Shown here piece after piece: positions 48,311 to 56,668 of a stretch of DNA of 64,000 bases. Numbering within the stretch: position 1 is the first letter of the stretch; the number at the start of each line of letters is the position of its first letter. Origin of the DNA: Baekduia alba (lineage in GTDB: Bacteria > Actinomycetota > Thermoleophilia > Solirubrobacterales > Solirubrobacteraceae); contig NZ_CP114013.1 of NCBI RefSeq assembly GCF_028416635.1, positions 2,976,001-3,040,000 on the forward strand, in the 5' to 3' direction. The notes beneath the pieces were generated by a model that worked only from the letters and a program-made list of their open reading frames with translations, was not told the origin of the DNA and did no database searches. Both the position numbers and the translations under genes were made by a program.

Positions 48311-49456
48311 GTGAGCTCGCGTGCCGTGATGGAAGCCGCTGCTGAGCGCTCGCGGGTCACGTTCCGGGCGCGCGTGGACCGCCTGCGCCGTCTCGCCCCC
48401 ACCCTGCTGCTCGGCGCGGTCGGCGCGGGCGTGGCCTGGCTGATCGCCAAGTCGATCTTCGGGACGACCGGCGCCTTCTTCGCGCCGGTCGCGGCGATCA
48501 TCACGCTGGGGCTGACGGTCGGGCAGCGGCTGAACCGGGCGATCGAGCTGTCGGTCGGCGTCCCGCTGGGGATCGCGCTGGCCGACGTCCTGGTCCTCGA
48601 GCTCGGCGCCGGCCCGCTGCAGCTGGTCGGGATCGTGTTCCTGGCGACGTCGGTCGCGGTCTTCGTCGGCGGCGGCGCGCTGCTGGTGACGCAGGCGGCG
48701 GTCTCGGCGATCCTGGTGGTGACGCTGCAGCCGCCGACCAACGGCCTGTCGTTCACGCGAGCGGCCGACGCGCTGATCGGGTGCGGCGTCGCGCTGGTCC
48801 TGAACTTCGTGGTCGCGCCGATCGACCCGATGGCCCTGGTCCGGCGCGAGGCCGCGCCCGTCCTGCGCGAGCTGGCCGCGGTGCTCGACGACATCGCCGG
48901 CGCGCTGGCGTCCCGCGACCGCGACGCCGCGACCTCCGCCCTGCGCCGGGCGCGCGACATCGACGTCTACACGCAGCGGTTCCTGGAGGCCCTGACGATC
49001 GGGCGCGAGACCGCGGCCGCGGCGCCGGCGCGCCGGACCCAGCGCGGGTCGCTGGCGATCTACAGCGACGCGGGCGGCCAGCTGGACCTGGCGGTGCGCA
49101 ACGTGCGCGTGCTGGCGCGCGGCGTCGTGCGCGCGATCGAGACCGGCGACCGCGTCCCGCCCCAGGTCGTCGACGCGCTGCGCGAGCTGCGCCAGTCCGT
49201 CCTCGCGCTCACAGCGTGGATGGACGACGCCGACCGCGTCGACGGGGTCGTCGAGCCGGCGATCGCGGCGGCGCGCCACGCCAGCGAGGTGCTGGAGATG
49301 ACGACCAACCTGTCCGTGTCGGTCATCGTCGGCCAGGTGCGCTCGACGGCGGTCGACCTGCTGCGCACGACCGGGATGGCGCCGGAGGAGGCGCGGGCGC
49401 GGATCCGGGGCGGCGGCGTCGCGCCGAGCCTCGGGTCGGTGGGCGACGAGGCCTAG
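48311..49456 (+). CDS. FUSC-family / aromatic acid exporter-like membrane protein
   Basis: A 381-residue protein. Residues ~28-175 contain about six TM helices (LAPTLLLGAVGAGVAWLIAK, FFAPVAAIITLGLTVGQRL, IGIALADVLVLELGAG, VAVFVGGGALLVTQAAVSAI, ALIGCGVALVLNFVVAPIDP). The remaining ~200 residues are a helical cytoplasmic domain (VRREAAPVLRELAAVLDDIA, LRELRQSVLALTAWMDDA). This half-length FUSC arrangement is found in YqjA/ArAE-type exporters. GTG 48311 is preceded by AGGAG-like bases. Convergent with the GGDEF gene through a shared CTAG stop. Confidence 0.85.
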   Translation: MSSRAVMEAAAERSRVTFRARVDRLRRLAPTLLLGAVGAGVAWLIAKSIFGTTGAFFAPVAAIITLGLTVGQRLNRAIELSVGVPLGIALADVLVLELGAGPLQLVGIVFLATSVAVFVGGGALLVTQAAVSAILVVTLQPPTNGLSFTRAADALIGCGVALVLNFVVAPIDPMALVRREAAPVLRELAAVLDDIAGALASRDRDAATSALRRARDIDVYTQRFLEALTIGRETAAAAPARRTQRGSLAIYSDAGGQLDLAVRNVRVLARGVVRAIETGDRVPPQVVDALRELRQSVLALTAWMDDADRVDGVVEPAIAAARHASEVLEMTTNLSVSVIVGQVRSTAVDLLRTTGMAPEEARARIRGGGVAPSLGSVGDEA

Positions 49457-50493
49457 GCCTCGTCGCGCAGGACCACGCGGTCCTTGCCCTGCGCCTTGGC
49501 CGCGAGCAGGCACTCGTCGGCGGCCTTGAAGAGCGTCGCGACGGTCGCGGCGTCGCCGGGCGCGACGGCCACCCCGGCCGAGGCGGTGATCGGGCCGGGC
49601 TCGGCCCACGTCGCGGCGCGGATGGCGCTGACGAGGCGCTCGGCGGCCTGCGCGGCCTCGGACTCGTCGGCGTTGGGGAGGATCACGGCGAACTCCTCGC
49701 CGCCGGTGCGGCACACGACGTCGCCGGCGCGCACGTGGCCTTCCAGCACCTGGCCGAAGCCCACGAGGACCTGGTCGCCGACCGGATGGCCGTGGACGTC
49801 GTTGACGCGCTTGAAGTCGTCGACGTCGAGCAGCACCAACCCGACGGGCGCGTCGTCGCGCTGGGCGCGGGCCAGCTCAGCGGCGAGCCGCTCGTGGAAG
49901 TGGCGGCGGTTGAAGAGGCCGGTGAGCTCGTCGGTGCGCGCCTGCTCGGAGAGCAGCTCGCGGCGGCGCGCGTTGTCGTAGGCCAGCGCGGCGAGGCTGG
50001 CGAAGCGCTTGATGAGCTGCGCCTCCTCGGGCGAGAAGGTCGGGATCGTGCCCTCGAAGCCGGGCGCGCAGTCCTCACGCCAGACGTTGAGCGTGCCGAT
50101 GACGCGGTCGCCCACGATCAGCGGGCAGAAGACGATCGCCTCGAGGTCCTGCGGCGTGCCGTCGATGATGTAGCGGCCGAACCACGGATGTCCGGGCTCG
50201 AGGTGGACGATCTGGCGGGACTTGACGACCTTGCCGGTGATCGAGTTGTCGCTCTTGGGCGCGTCGGCCAGCGTCTCCTCGACCCACAGGCCCTCGGCGA
50301 AGGCGGGGATGAGCACGTTGCGCTCGGCGTCGACCTCGTAGATGGCGAGGCTCGAGAACGGCACGATGCCGCGCAGCGCGCGGGCCATCGACTGCAGGGT
50401 GGCGTCCAGCGACTGCTCGGCGAGGACGCCGGCGACCGCGTCGATGATCGACTCGAGCCCGCGGACGACGCGGGTGGCGGAGACGGTCTGCAT
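49453..50493 (-). CDS. GAF-GGDEF diguanylate cyclase
   Basis: A 346-residue cytoplasmic protein. A GAF domain covers ~10-165 (SIIDAVAGVLAEQSLDATLQ, FSSLAIYEVD, FCPLIVGDRVIGTLNVWRED). An intact GGDEF domain follows: TDELTGLFNRRHFHERLAAE, VLLDVDDFKRVNDVHGHPVG, and active-site CRTGGEEFAVILPNAD. No EAL partner is present and I see no RxxD inhibitory site five residues before GGEEF. It should make c-di-GMP in response to a small ligand or redox signal on GAF. ATG 50493 follows a GGGGAG ribosome-binding site; the frame upstream is open but lacks family similarity. Confidence 0.9.
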   Translation of the reverse strand: MQTVSATRVVRGLESIIDAVAGVLAEQSLDATLQSMARALRGIVPFSSLAIYEVDAERNVLIPAFAEGLWVEETLADAPKSDNSITGKVVKSRQIVHLEPGHPWFGRYIIDGTPQDLEAIVFCPLIVGDRVIGTLNVWREDCAPGFEGTIPTFSPEEAQLIKRFASLAALAYDNARRRELLSEQARTDELTGLFNRRHFHERLAAELARAQRDDAPVGLVLLDVDDFKRVNDVHGHPVGDQVLVGFGQVLEGHVRAGDVVCRTGGEEFAVILPNADESEAAQAAERLVSAIRAATWAEPGPITASAGVAVAPGDAATVATLFKAADECLLAAKAQGKDRVVLRDEA

Positions 50494-50631
50494 GTGCTCC
50501 CCAGATACGTCGGCCGGCAGGGCCTCGACATTGAGCGTTCCCGTTGGTCTGCGAACGTTCTTAACGCGTTGTGCAGCTTTTGGCGGCGCGGATTGACCGT
50601 CGTTGCCCACACAACTATTGTGTGTGCAAGC

Positions 50632-51735
50632 GTGCCCGACACCCTCGCTCCCCGCCACCTCGCGCAGCGCCTCGCCCAGATCGCCGTCCTCCTCGGCGTC
50701 GGCGTGCTACTGCTCGTCACCCTGCCGGGCCTCGGCGAGGTCCGCGAGCGCTTCGCCGACGCGCGGCCCGGCTGGGTCGCCGCCGCCCTGGTGCTGGAGC
50801 TCGGCTCGGTCGTCTCGTTCGTCGTGGTCTTCCGCGGCGTGTTCTGCGTCCGGATGCCCTGGGGCTTCAGCGCGCAGGTCGGGCTGTCCGAGCAGGCGGC
50901 CAACGTCCTGCTGCCGGCTGGTGGCGCGGGCGGCTTGGCGCTCGGCGCGTGGGCGCTGAGCCGGGCCGGGATGTCGCCGGGCCACATCGCGCGCCGCACG
51001 GTCGCGTTCTTCCTCATCACCAGCTCGGCGAACTTCGTCGTCGCCGTCCTGGCCGGGATCGGGCTGCTGACCGGCGTGCTGGCGGGCGACGCGAGCTTCG
51101 CGCTCGCCGCGGTCCCGGCCGCGCTGGCGCTGCTGGTGATCGGCAGCGTCTTCGCGCTGCCACGCGTCCTGCCCGAGCGCCCGGCGCCGGTCGCGACCGA
51201 CGGCCACGCGCTCGTCGGGCCGTCGAAGCTCGCCAAGCTGCGCCGGACCGTGGCGCGTGCCGGCGCGACGATCTCCGAGGGCCTGGGCGACGCCGGCGCG
51301 CTGCTGCGCTCCGGCCGGCCGTCGGTGATCGGCGGCGGCCTCGGCTACCTGCTCTTCGACATGGCGGCGCTGGCCGCCGCGTTCCACGCCTTCGGCCACG
51401 CGCCGGCGCCCGGCGACTTCCTGATGGCCTACGTCTTGGGCCAGCTCGGCGGCCTGGTACCGCTGCCGGGCGGCGTCGGCGGGACCGACGGCGGCCTGGT
51501 CGCGGCGCTCGCGCTCTACGGCACGCCGCTGGCCTCGGCGACCGCCGCGGTCCTGGCCTACCGCGCGTTCCAGCTCGGCCTCCCCGCGCTGGCCGGCACC
51601 GTCGCCTTCGGGCGCCTGCGCCAGACGCTCCAGAGCGACACCCGCGCCGCCGCGGGCTGCGAGCCGATGGCCGCGCCCGTGCGGGTCGCGGTCGCGGCGG
51701 TGCCGGACTCGGCGCCGCACGAGATCGCCGCCTAG
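50632..51735 (+). CDS. UPF0104/lysylphosphatidylglycerol synthase-like membrane protein (flippase domain)
   Basis: A 367-residue integral-membrane protein with about eight TM helices (IAVLLGVGVLLLVTLPG, WVAAALVLELGSVVSFVVVF, FFLITSSANFVVAVLAGIGL, LGYLLFDMAALAAAF). Family signatures are LSEQAANVLLPAGGAGGLAL (~83) and FLMAYVLGQLGGLVPLPGGVGGTDGGLVAAL (~265; written here as consecutive segments FLMAYVLGQLGG and LVPLPGGVGGTDGG). These match the MprF-like flippase half (lysylphosphatidylglycerol synthase TM region) without the aminoacyl-transferase domain. GTG 50620 is an alternative start. Divergent from the GAF-GGDEF gene. Confidence 0.85.
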   Translation: MPDTLAPRHLAQRLAQIAVLLGVGVLLLVTLPGLGEVRERFADARPGWVAAALVLELGSVVSFVVVFRGVFCVRMPWGFSAQVGLSEQAANVLLPAGGAGGLALGAWALSRAGMSPGHIARRTVAFFLITSSANFVVAVLAGIGLLTGVLAGDASFALAAVPAALALLVIGSVFALPRVLPERPAPVATDGHALVGPSKLAKLRRTVARAGATISEGLGDAGALLRSGRPSVIGGGLGYLLFDMAALAAAFHAFGHAPAPGDFLMAYVLGQLGGLVPLPGGVGGTDGGLVAALALYGTPLASATAAVLAYRAFQLGLPALAGTVAFGRLRQTLQSDTRAAAGCEPMAAPVRVAVAAVPDSAPHEIAA

Positions 51736-51866
51736 CGCCGCCCGCGGAGTTGGCGCGTTCGGAGTGATCCGGACGCGTCCCCGCCGCGCAGCAGCCCTCG
51801 TGGATCGACGTGGGCGCGGCGGATTCTTCCACGGCACGAACGCCTGACGGGCGTGGACATGGCTGA

Positions 51867-51900
51867 GGGCCGACCCCGTCCCGCCGCGTCCCGTCGGCCC
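51867..51900. terminator. Hairpin between convergent genes
   Basis: GGGCCGAC (51867-51874) pairs with GTCGGCCC (51893-51900) around an 18-base GC-rich loop that can itself fold. It lies between the 3' ends of the flippase-like gene (+) and the GAF-GGDEF-EAL gene (-), so it can serve both. Confidence 0.5.
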
Positions 51901-51903
51901 GCG

Positions 51904-54261
51904 CTAGATGCGCTGCGCGGTCATCAGCCAGGTGCGCAGCTCGTCGAAGGGCAGCGGCCGGCTGAGCAGGTAGCCCTGCGCGAGGTCGCAGCCCAGCGCC
52001 TTGAGGAAGGCGAGCTGCTCGGAGGTCTCGATGCCCTCGGCGGTCACGCTGCGGCCGAGCGCGTGGGCCATGCCGACGACCGCGGCGACGATCGCGCCCG
52101 AGGACGCGTCGCCCGGCAGGCCGGCGACGAACGAGCGGTCGATCTTGATGCCGTCGATCGGCTGCTCCTTGAGCATCGACAGCGACGAGAAGCCCGTCCC
52201 GAAGTCGTCGAGCACGAGGCGGACGCCGAGGTCGCCGAGCGCGGCGATCGCGTGCCCGGTCGCCAGATCGGAGCCCAGCAGCGCGGTCTCGGTGATCTCG
52301 ACCACGAGCTGCTCGGCCGGCAGGCCGCTGTCGGCCAGCGCGCCCTCGATCGCCGACAGGAACGCCGGGTGGCGCAGCTGGCGCGGGGAGACGTTGACGG
52401 CGAGCGCGACGTCGCGGCCGGTGGCCTCGCGCAGCGCGACGGTCGCCGCGCAGGACTCGCGCAGCACCCAGGCGCCGAGCGCGTCGATCAGGCCGGTCTC
52501 CTCGGCGATCGGGATGAACTCGTCCGGCCCCACCACGCCGAATGTCGGGTGCGTCCAGCGCAGCAGCGCCTCGATCCCCGTGACCTCGCCGGACGCGAAC
52601 GCCGCGACCGGCTGGGCCACGAGGTGCAGCTCGCCGCGGTCCAGGGCGCCGCGCAGCGCGGCCTCGACCTCCAGCCGGCGCCCCGCCCCGTCGCCGTGCG
52701 CGTGGCCGTGCCGGTGGCGGTTGCCGCCCTCGTCCTTGGCGGCGTACATCGCCTCGTCGGCGCGGCGGACGGCCTCGTGGGCGTCGACCTCGCCGCCCGG
52801 GATGACGACGACGCCGACGCTGACGGTCGGCGCCAGCCCGTCGGCGCCCGCGCTCGTGGAGCGCGCGACGGCCTCGACGACGCGCTCGGCGATCGCCGCG
52901 GCGGTGTCGGCGTCGATGTCCTCGGCCACGACGAGGAGCTCGTCGCCGCCGAAGCGCGCGACCGTGTCCCCCGGGCGCACGCAGCCGGCGACGCGCTCGG
53001 CGACGTCGCGCAGGACCCGGTCGCCGACGTCGTGGCCCAGCGTGTCGTTGACCAGCTTGAGCCGGTCGAGGTCGATGAACAGGACCGCCAGCGCCGTGCC
53101 GCTGCGGCGGGCGCGGGCCAGCGCGTGCGTGAGGCGGTCGAACAGCAGGGTGCGGTTCGGCAGGCCGGTGAGCGGGTCGTGCGTGGCGCGGTGGACGAGC
53201 TCCTCGGTCGCGCGCTGGCGCTCGATCGCGATCCCGGCCAGCTGCGCGGCGTCGCGCAGGAACTGGCGATGCTGCTCGGTGGGCGCGCGCGGGACCCGGT
53301 CGTAGACGCCGAAGGTCCCGAGCACGTCGCCGGCGGCGCCGAGGATCGGGAAGGACCAGCACGACCGCAGGCCGTGCTCGCGCGTCAGCGCCAGGAACGG
53401 CTGCCACTTCGGATCGCTCTCGATGTCGGCGCTGACGATCTCGGTCGCGTGGTGGGCGGCCGCGCCGCAGGACCCGACCTCCGGCCCGATCACGAGGCCT
53501 TCGAGCTGAGCGACGTAGGACGCCGGGAGCGTCGGCGCAGCGCCGTGGTGGACGGTCCGCAGGATCGGGTCGAGCAGCAGGACCGACCCGCGCAGGCGCG
53601 GGTCGAAGCCCTCGATGCTCAGCACGACCTCGCGCAGGATGTCGCCCAGCGGCGCGTCGGCGGCGATCAGCTCGTGGATGCGGTTGTGGGCGGCGACGAC
53701 GCCGTTGGCGCGGCGCAGGTCCTCGGCGGCGACCCGCAGCGCGATCTCCGACGCGATCGCCTCGGCGACCGAGCCGAGCAGCGCGACGTCGTCCTGCGTC
53801 CACGTCCGCGGGTCGTGCTGGGACACGCACAGCGAACCCACCCGCTGACCGTGGACGACGATCGGCGTGCCCGCATAGGACACCAGGCCGTAGTGGCGCG
53901 GCCCGGCGATCGCCGCGAGCTCCGCATGCGCGCGGGTGTCGTCGACGGCCAGCGGCGCGCCGCCGGCGATGACGTACTGGCAGATGGCCAGCTCCGGCGG
54001 GGCGCTGATCCCGGCGACGTCGTCGATGCCGACGACGCTCTTGAGGTACTGGCGCGTGTCGTCGAAGAGCGTGACGAGCGCGACCGGCGTGCGCAGCGCG
54101 CGGGCGGCCAGCGCGGCCCAGCGGTCGAACGCCTCCTCGGGCGCCGAGTCCATCAGGCCGGTCCGGCGCAGGACGTCGAGCCGCGCCGGGTCGGTCAGGA
54201 CCGCGGCGAGCCGATCGGGGCGGAAGCGTTCGGGGTCGTAAAGCACCGCTCCCTGGATCAT
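51904..54261 (-). CDS. Double-GAF GGDEF-EAL protein (c-di-GMP turnover)
   Basis: A 785-residue soluble protein. GAF 1 (~20-175) contains LRRTGLMDSAPEEAFDRWAA, VALVTLFDDTRQYLKSVVG and ICQYVIAGGAPLAVDD. GAF 2 (~185-350) contains RLRGSVLLLDPILRTVHHGA, SCGAAAHHATEIVSADIESD and CWSFPILGAAGDVLGTFGVY. The GGDEF domain has ARFGGDELLVVAEDID (GGDEL, probably still competent). The EAL domain is intact: GIEALLRWTHP, LVVEITETAL, LDDFGTGFSS, IKIDRSFV and AEGIETSEQL. The sensed ligands are unknown. ATG 54261 starts MIQGAVLYDPERF. Confidence 0.92.
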   Translation of the reverse strand: MIQGAVLYDPERFRPDRLAAVLTDPARLDVLRRTGLMDSAPEEAFDRWAALAARALRTPVALVTLFDDTRQYLKSVVGIDDVAGISAPPELAICQYVIAGGAPLAVDDTRAHAELAAIAGPRHYGLVSYAGTPIVVHGQRVGSLCVSQHDPRTWTQDDVALLGSVAEAIASEIALRVAAEDLRRANGVVAAHNRIHELIAADAPLGDILREVVLSIEGFDPRLRGSVLLLDPILRTVHHGAAPTLPASYVAQLEGLVIGPEVGSCGAAAHHATEIVSADIESDPKWQPFLALTREHGLRSCWSFPILGAAGDVLGTFGVYDRVPRAPTEQHRQFLRDAAQLAGIAIERQRATEELVHRATHDPLTGLPNRTLLFDRLTHALARARRSGTALAVLFIDLDRLKLVNDTLGHDVGDRVLRDVAERVAGCVRPGDTVARFGGDELLVVAEDIDADTAAAIAERVVEAVARSTSAGADGLAPTVSVGVVVIPGGEVDAHEAVRRADEAMYAAKDEGGNRHRHGHAHGDGAGRRLEVEAALRGALDRGELHLVAQPVAAFASGEVTGIEALLRWTHPTFGVVGPDEFIPIAEETGLIDALGAWVLRESCAATVALREATGRDVALAVNVSPRQLRHPAFLSAIEGALADSGLPAEQLVVEITETALLGSDLATGHAIAALGDLGVRLVLDDFGTGFSSLSMLKEQPIDGIKIDRSFVAGLPGDASSGAIVAAVVGMAHALGRSVTAEGIETSEQLAFLKALGCDLAQGYLLSRPLPFDELRTWLMTAQRI

Positions 54262-54442
54262 CGGCCGGTGCTACCCGTCGGGCGATCCCGCGATCGGGGG
54301 ATCGTCGGAGTCCAGACCCGTGAGCGATGCTCCGTAGGTCATCCGTCCACCCGCACGGGCAGACGACGGGGGCCGGCTCGACACGTGGGCCAGCGAAGTC
54401 TCGCCATTCGGGCAGCAGACACGGGCGTTTCATGGTGAGACC

Positions 54443-54631
54443 ATGCCGGTCCAAGTGACACGGCCCCCGGCGTCGGACCAGGTTCCTTCCGTCTCCGCGC
54501 CAGTGCTCCTCGCGGGTGATGACGGCGTGCCGCTGCGCGTCTGCGAGGAGCTGTCCGGCGCCGGGGTGCCAACCGTGTCGCTGTGCTCCTCCGAGCGTGC
54601 GCTGGCCGCGCGGGGCGCGACATCGGCCTGA
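54443..54631 (+). CDS. Short Rossmann-like fragment or small protein (62 aa)
   Basis: A 62-residue frame with a good ribosome-binding site (GGTGAG, 3 bases before ATG). PVLLAGDDGVPLRVCEELSG AGVPTVSLCS forms a beta-alpha-beta unit like the start of a TrkA-N/RCK NAD-binding domain. The product stops just after the second strand, so it is either a truncated remnant of a potassium-channel regulatory protein or a genuine small protein. I favour a remnant. The surrounding 54262-54442 and 54632-54706 show nothing else I can name. Confidence 0.35.
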   Translation: MPVQVTRPPASDQVPSVSAPVLLAGDDGVPLRVCEELSGAGVPTVSLCSSERALAARGATSA

Positions 54632-54706
54632 TGGCGGTATCGGCTGTGCTGGCCGACCTTGCACGGCCGTTCCGAGCTGCGGGTGCTGGCGTAGGATCGG
54701 CCGACC

Positions 54707-55237
54707 ATGGCCGATCTCGTCAACGGCGTCCCGCGCGTCGACCCGTCGCGGCGACCGGCGGCCTGGCGCCGCGGGATGCTCAAGCTCGTCGGGACCAAGG
54801 CGGGAACGGCGATCCACCGCACGATCGCCGCGCCGATCGACGCGCGGCTCATGCGCCTGACGCGCGGCCGGGTCAACGCCGGCCTGGGCGCCGTCCCGCT
54901 CGTCGTGCTGCGCGCGACGGGCGCGAAGTCCGGCACCCGCCGCGACGTGCCGCTGGTCTACTTCAACGACGGCGACGACGTGATCCTCGTGGCCTCCAGC
55001 TACGGTCGCGAGCAGCACCCGAGCTGGTACTACAACCTGCTCGCGCACCCCGAGTGCGAGCTGCTCGCCGGCGGCGCCGCCGACCGCGGCGGCCGCTTCG
55101 TCGCCCGCCCCGCCGACGGTCCCGACCGCGACAGGTTGTACGCCTTGGCCGTCGGCTACTACTCGGGCTACGCGACCTACGCGACGAACACCGACGGCAT
55201 CCGGACGATCGCGGTCTTCCGGCTGACACCGGCGTAG
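54707..55237 (+). CDS. Deazaflavin-dependent nitroreductase family protein (Ddn-like)
   Basis: A 176-residue F420-binding split-barrel protein (TIGR00026/DUF385 type). Key parts: LMRLTRGRVNAGLGAVPLVVL, RATGAKSGTRRDVPLVYFND (~70-90), ILVASSYGREQHPSWYYNLLAHPE (core F420-binding motif, split here as ILVASSYGREQHP and SWYYNLLAHPE, ~97-120), and TIAVFRLTP at the C-terminus. It uses F420H2 to reduce quinones, nitro compounds or similar. It is one of five F420-linked enzymes in the window. ATG 54707 is unambiguous. Confidence 0.9.
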   Translation: MADLVNGVPRVDPSRRPAAWRRGMLKLVGTKAGTAIHRTIAAPIDARLMRLTRGRVNAGLGAVPLVVLRATGAKSGTRRDVPLVYFNDGDDVILVASSYGREQHPSWYYNLLAHPECELLAGGAADRGGRFVARPADGPDRDRLYALAVGYYSGYATYATNTDGIRTIAVFRLTPA

Positions 55238-55400
55238 CGGCCCTCAGCGGCGCGACGGCGGTGGACCGGCGCTCGGTGGGCGCGTCGGCTGCGGATGATG
55301 CGTCCAGGCATGACCGGCGCGGGTGATCTCGGTGACCTTGGGGGTGAGCATGTCCCTGAGACGAGCGCGACGCGCCGGACTCATCGTTCCTGGCAAGGTG

Positions 55401-55913
55401 ATGGTCATGACGGTCGACGGTGATTGGGAGGCGCGCAGCGCCGAGTTGTGGTCCTTGCTCGACGAGCTGGACGCCGAGGAGTTCCGGGCGCGGATCGACG
55501 CGCTCGCAGGCGAGCTGGACGCCGGCGACCCGGTCGGCCCGTTCGAGCGCGGGTGCGCGAACGACTCGACCGGCCGGCCGGCCGTCGCGGTCCCGCTCTA
55601 CGCCGCCGCGCTCGACGGCGGGCTGACCGGGATCCGGCGCCGGCGCGCCGTCATCCAGATGGCGTCGTCGATCCGCAACCTCGGCCGGCCCGAGGAGAGC
55701 GTGGCGCTCCTGCGCGCCGAGCGCGAGCGCGGCTCCGACGAGCTCGACGACGCGGTCGTCGCGACGCTCGCGCTGGCGCTCGCCGACACCGGCCGCCCGG
55801 TCGAGGCGACCGGCCTGGTGGTCGAGGCGCTGGCCAGGCACCTGCCGCGCTACAACCGCTCGATGACGGCCTACGGCCAGGCGCTGGCCGCCCGCCAGGA
55901 CGACGGCGGGTGA
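55401..55913 (+). CDS. Tetratricopeptide-repeat protein
   Basis: A 170-residue, mostly helical protein. The sequence LWSLLDELDAEEFRARIDAL, AVAVPLYAAALDGGLTGIRR, RAVIQMASSIRNLGRPEESV and ATLALALADTGRPVEATGLV forms helix pairs with TPR-like A/G/Y spacing, as in the TPR_5 family of actinobacteria. It probably mediates protein contacts. The start is uncertain between GTG 55398, ATG 55401 and ATG 55407. The DUF1707-FHA gene follows 44 bases downstream. Confidence 0.75.
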   Translation: MVMTVDGDWEARSAELWSLLDELDAEEFRARIDALAGELDAGDPVGPFERGCANDSTGRPAVAVPLYAAALDGGLTGIRRRRAVIQMASSIRNLGRPEESVALLRAERERGSDELDDAVVATLALALADTGRPVEATGLVVEALARHLPRYNRSMTAYGQALAARQDDGG

Positions 55914-55957
55914 CCGCGCGGCTTGCCGCCCGCGCCGGCGTCCGGCAAGCTCGCGTC

Positions 55958-56449
55958 ATGAAGCCGCTGCGCGCCTCCGACCGCCACCGCGACGGCGCGG
56001 TCGCGGCGCTGCGCCGCGGCTACCTCGACGGCCAGCTGAGCACGGAGACGTTCGAGGCGCGCCTGGCGATCGCGCACTCGGCGCGCCAGGCCTACGTGCT
56101 GCGCGCGCTGGTCGCCGACCTGCGCGCGCGGTGGCAGGCGCTGCACGCGGTGCTGGACGGCCCGCGCCCCGCCGTCGCGACGGCTCGGACGCCCCAGACG
56201 ACGCTCCTCCTCAGCCGCACCGACCGGTACGAGATCACCGTCGGGCGGGCCTCGACGTGCACGGTGGTGTTCGGCTCGACGGCCGTGTCGCGGCACCACG
56301 CGCGGTTCGAGCGGGTCGGCGGCCGGTGGTACGTGACCGACCTGGCGTCGACCAACGGGACGTGCGTGGACGGCGTGCGCGTGGAGCGCGCGCCGGTGGC
56401 GCCCGCCGCGGAGATCCGGCTCGGCGACGCGCTCGTCGTGGTCGGCTGA
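55958..56449 (+). CDS. DUF1707 plus FHA domain protein
   Basis: A 163-residue protein. The N-terminus is a DUF1707 (SHOCT-like) module: LRASDRHRDGAVAALRRGYL, DGQLSTETFEARLAIAHSAR. The C-terminal ~100 residues are an FHA domain with all phosphothreonine-binding elements: YEITVGRASTCTVVFG (GR), STAVSRHHARFE (SRxH), WYVTDLASTNGTCVDG (D-x-x-S-x-N-G-T) and IRLGDALVVV. It should dock phosphorylated partners of Ser/Thr kinases, although no such kinase gene is in the window. Many actinobacterial DUF1707 proteins carry membrane segments; this one does not. Confidence 0.85.
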   Translation: MKPLRASDRHRDGAVAALRRGYLDGQLSTETFEARLAIAHSARQAYVLRALVADLRARWQALHAVLDGPRPAVATARTPQTTLLLSRTDRYEITVGRASTCTVVFGSTAVSRHHARFERVGGRWYVTDLASTNGTCVDGVRVERAPVAPAAEIRLGDALVVVG

Positions 56450-56475
56450 GGGGTGCCCGGCATGGACGTCGGCAT

Positions 56476-56508
56476 GCGTAAGGGGTCCGCCTCAGCGCGT
56501 AAGGGGTC
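56476..56508. repeat. Tandem direct repeat spaced two helical turns
   Basis: GCGTAAGGGGTC occurs at 56476-56487 and again, identical, at 56497-56508, with starts 21 bases apart. Sequence following each copy differs. It lies in the 5' region of the small frame and LLM oxidoreductase gene and could be a pair of activator half-sites, although TAAGGGGTC-like words are frequent in bacterial intergenic DNA. Confidence 0.5.
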
Positions 56509-56563
56509 GGTGCCGGGAAGTCGGCCTGTCCTGCCGATGTGCGAGCGGCGCCTCAGGTCGAAC

Positions 56564-56665
56564 ATGAAGGACATGAACACGCTCCTCTCCCAGCCCTTCG
56601 CCACCGCCCACTCCAACGCCATCGTCCGCGCCGGCTTCCTCCGCCGCCTCCGCGCCGGGAAGTGA
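56564..56665 (+). CDS. Possible small peptide (33 aa) ahead of an LLM oxidoreductase
   Basis: ATG 56564 to TGA 56665 encodes MKDMNTLLSQPFATAHSNAI followed by VRAGFLRRLRAGK, with third-codon GC typical of real genes here. The next gene's GTG starts 3 bases after this stop, and GGGAAG in the end of this frame could be that gene's ribosome-binding site, suggesting coupling. The short amphipathic, basic sequence matches no family I know. It could be a leader peptide or chance. Confidence 0.35.
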   Translation: MKDMNTLLSQPFATAHSNAIVRAGFLRRLRAGK

Positions 56666-56668
56666 GGC

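Noticed and set aside
51017-55048. A 1343-codon minus-strand frame
   Set aside because: It is an out-of-frame, Arg-rich shadow of the double-GAF GGDEF-EAL gene and antisense of neighbours.
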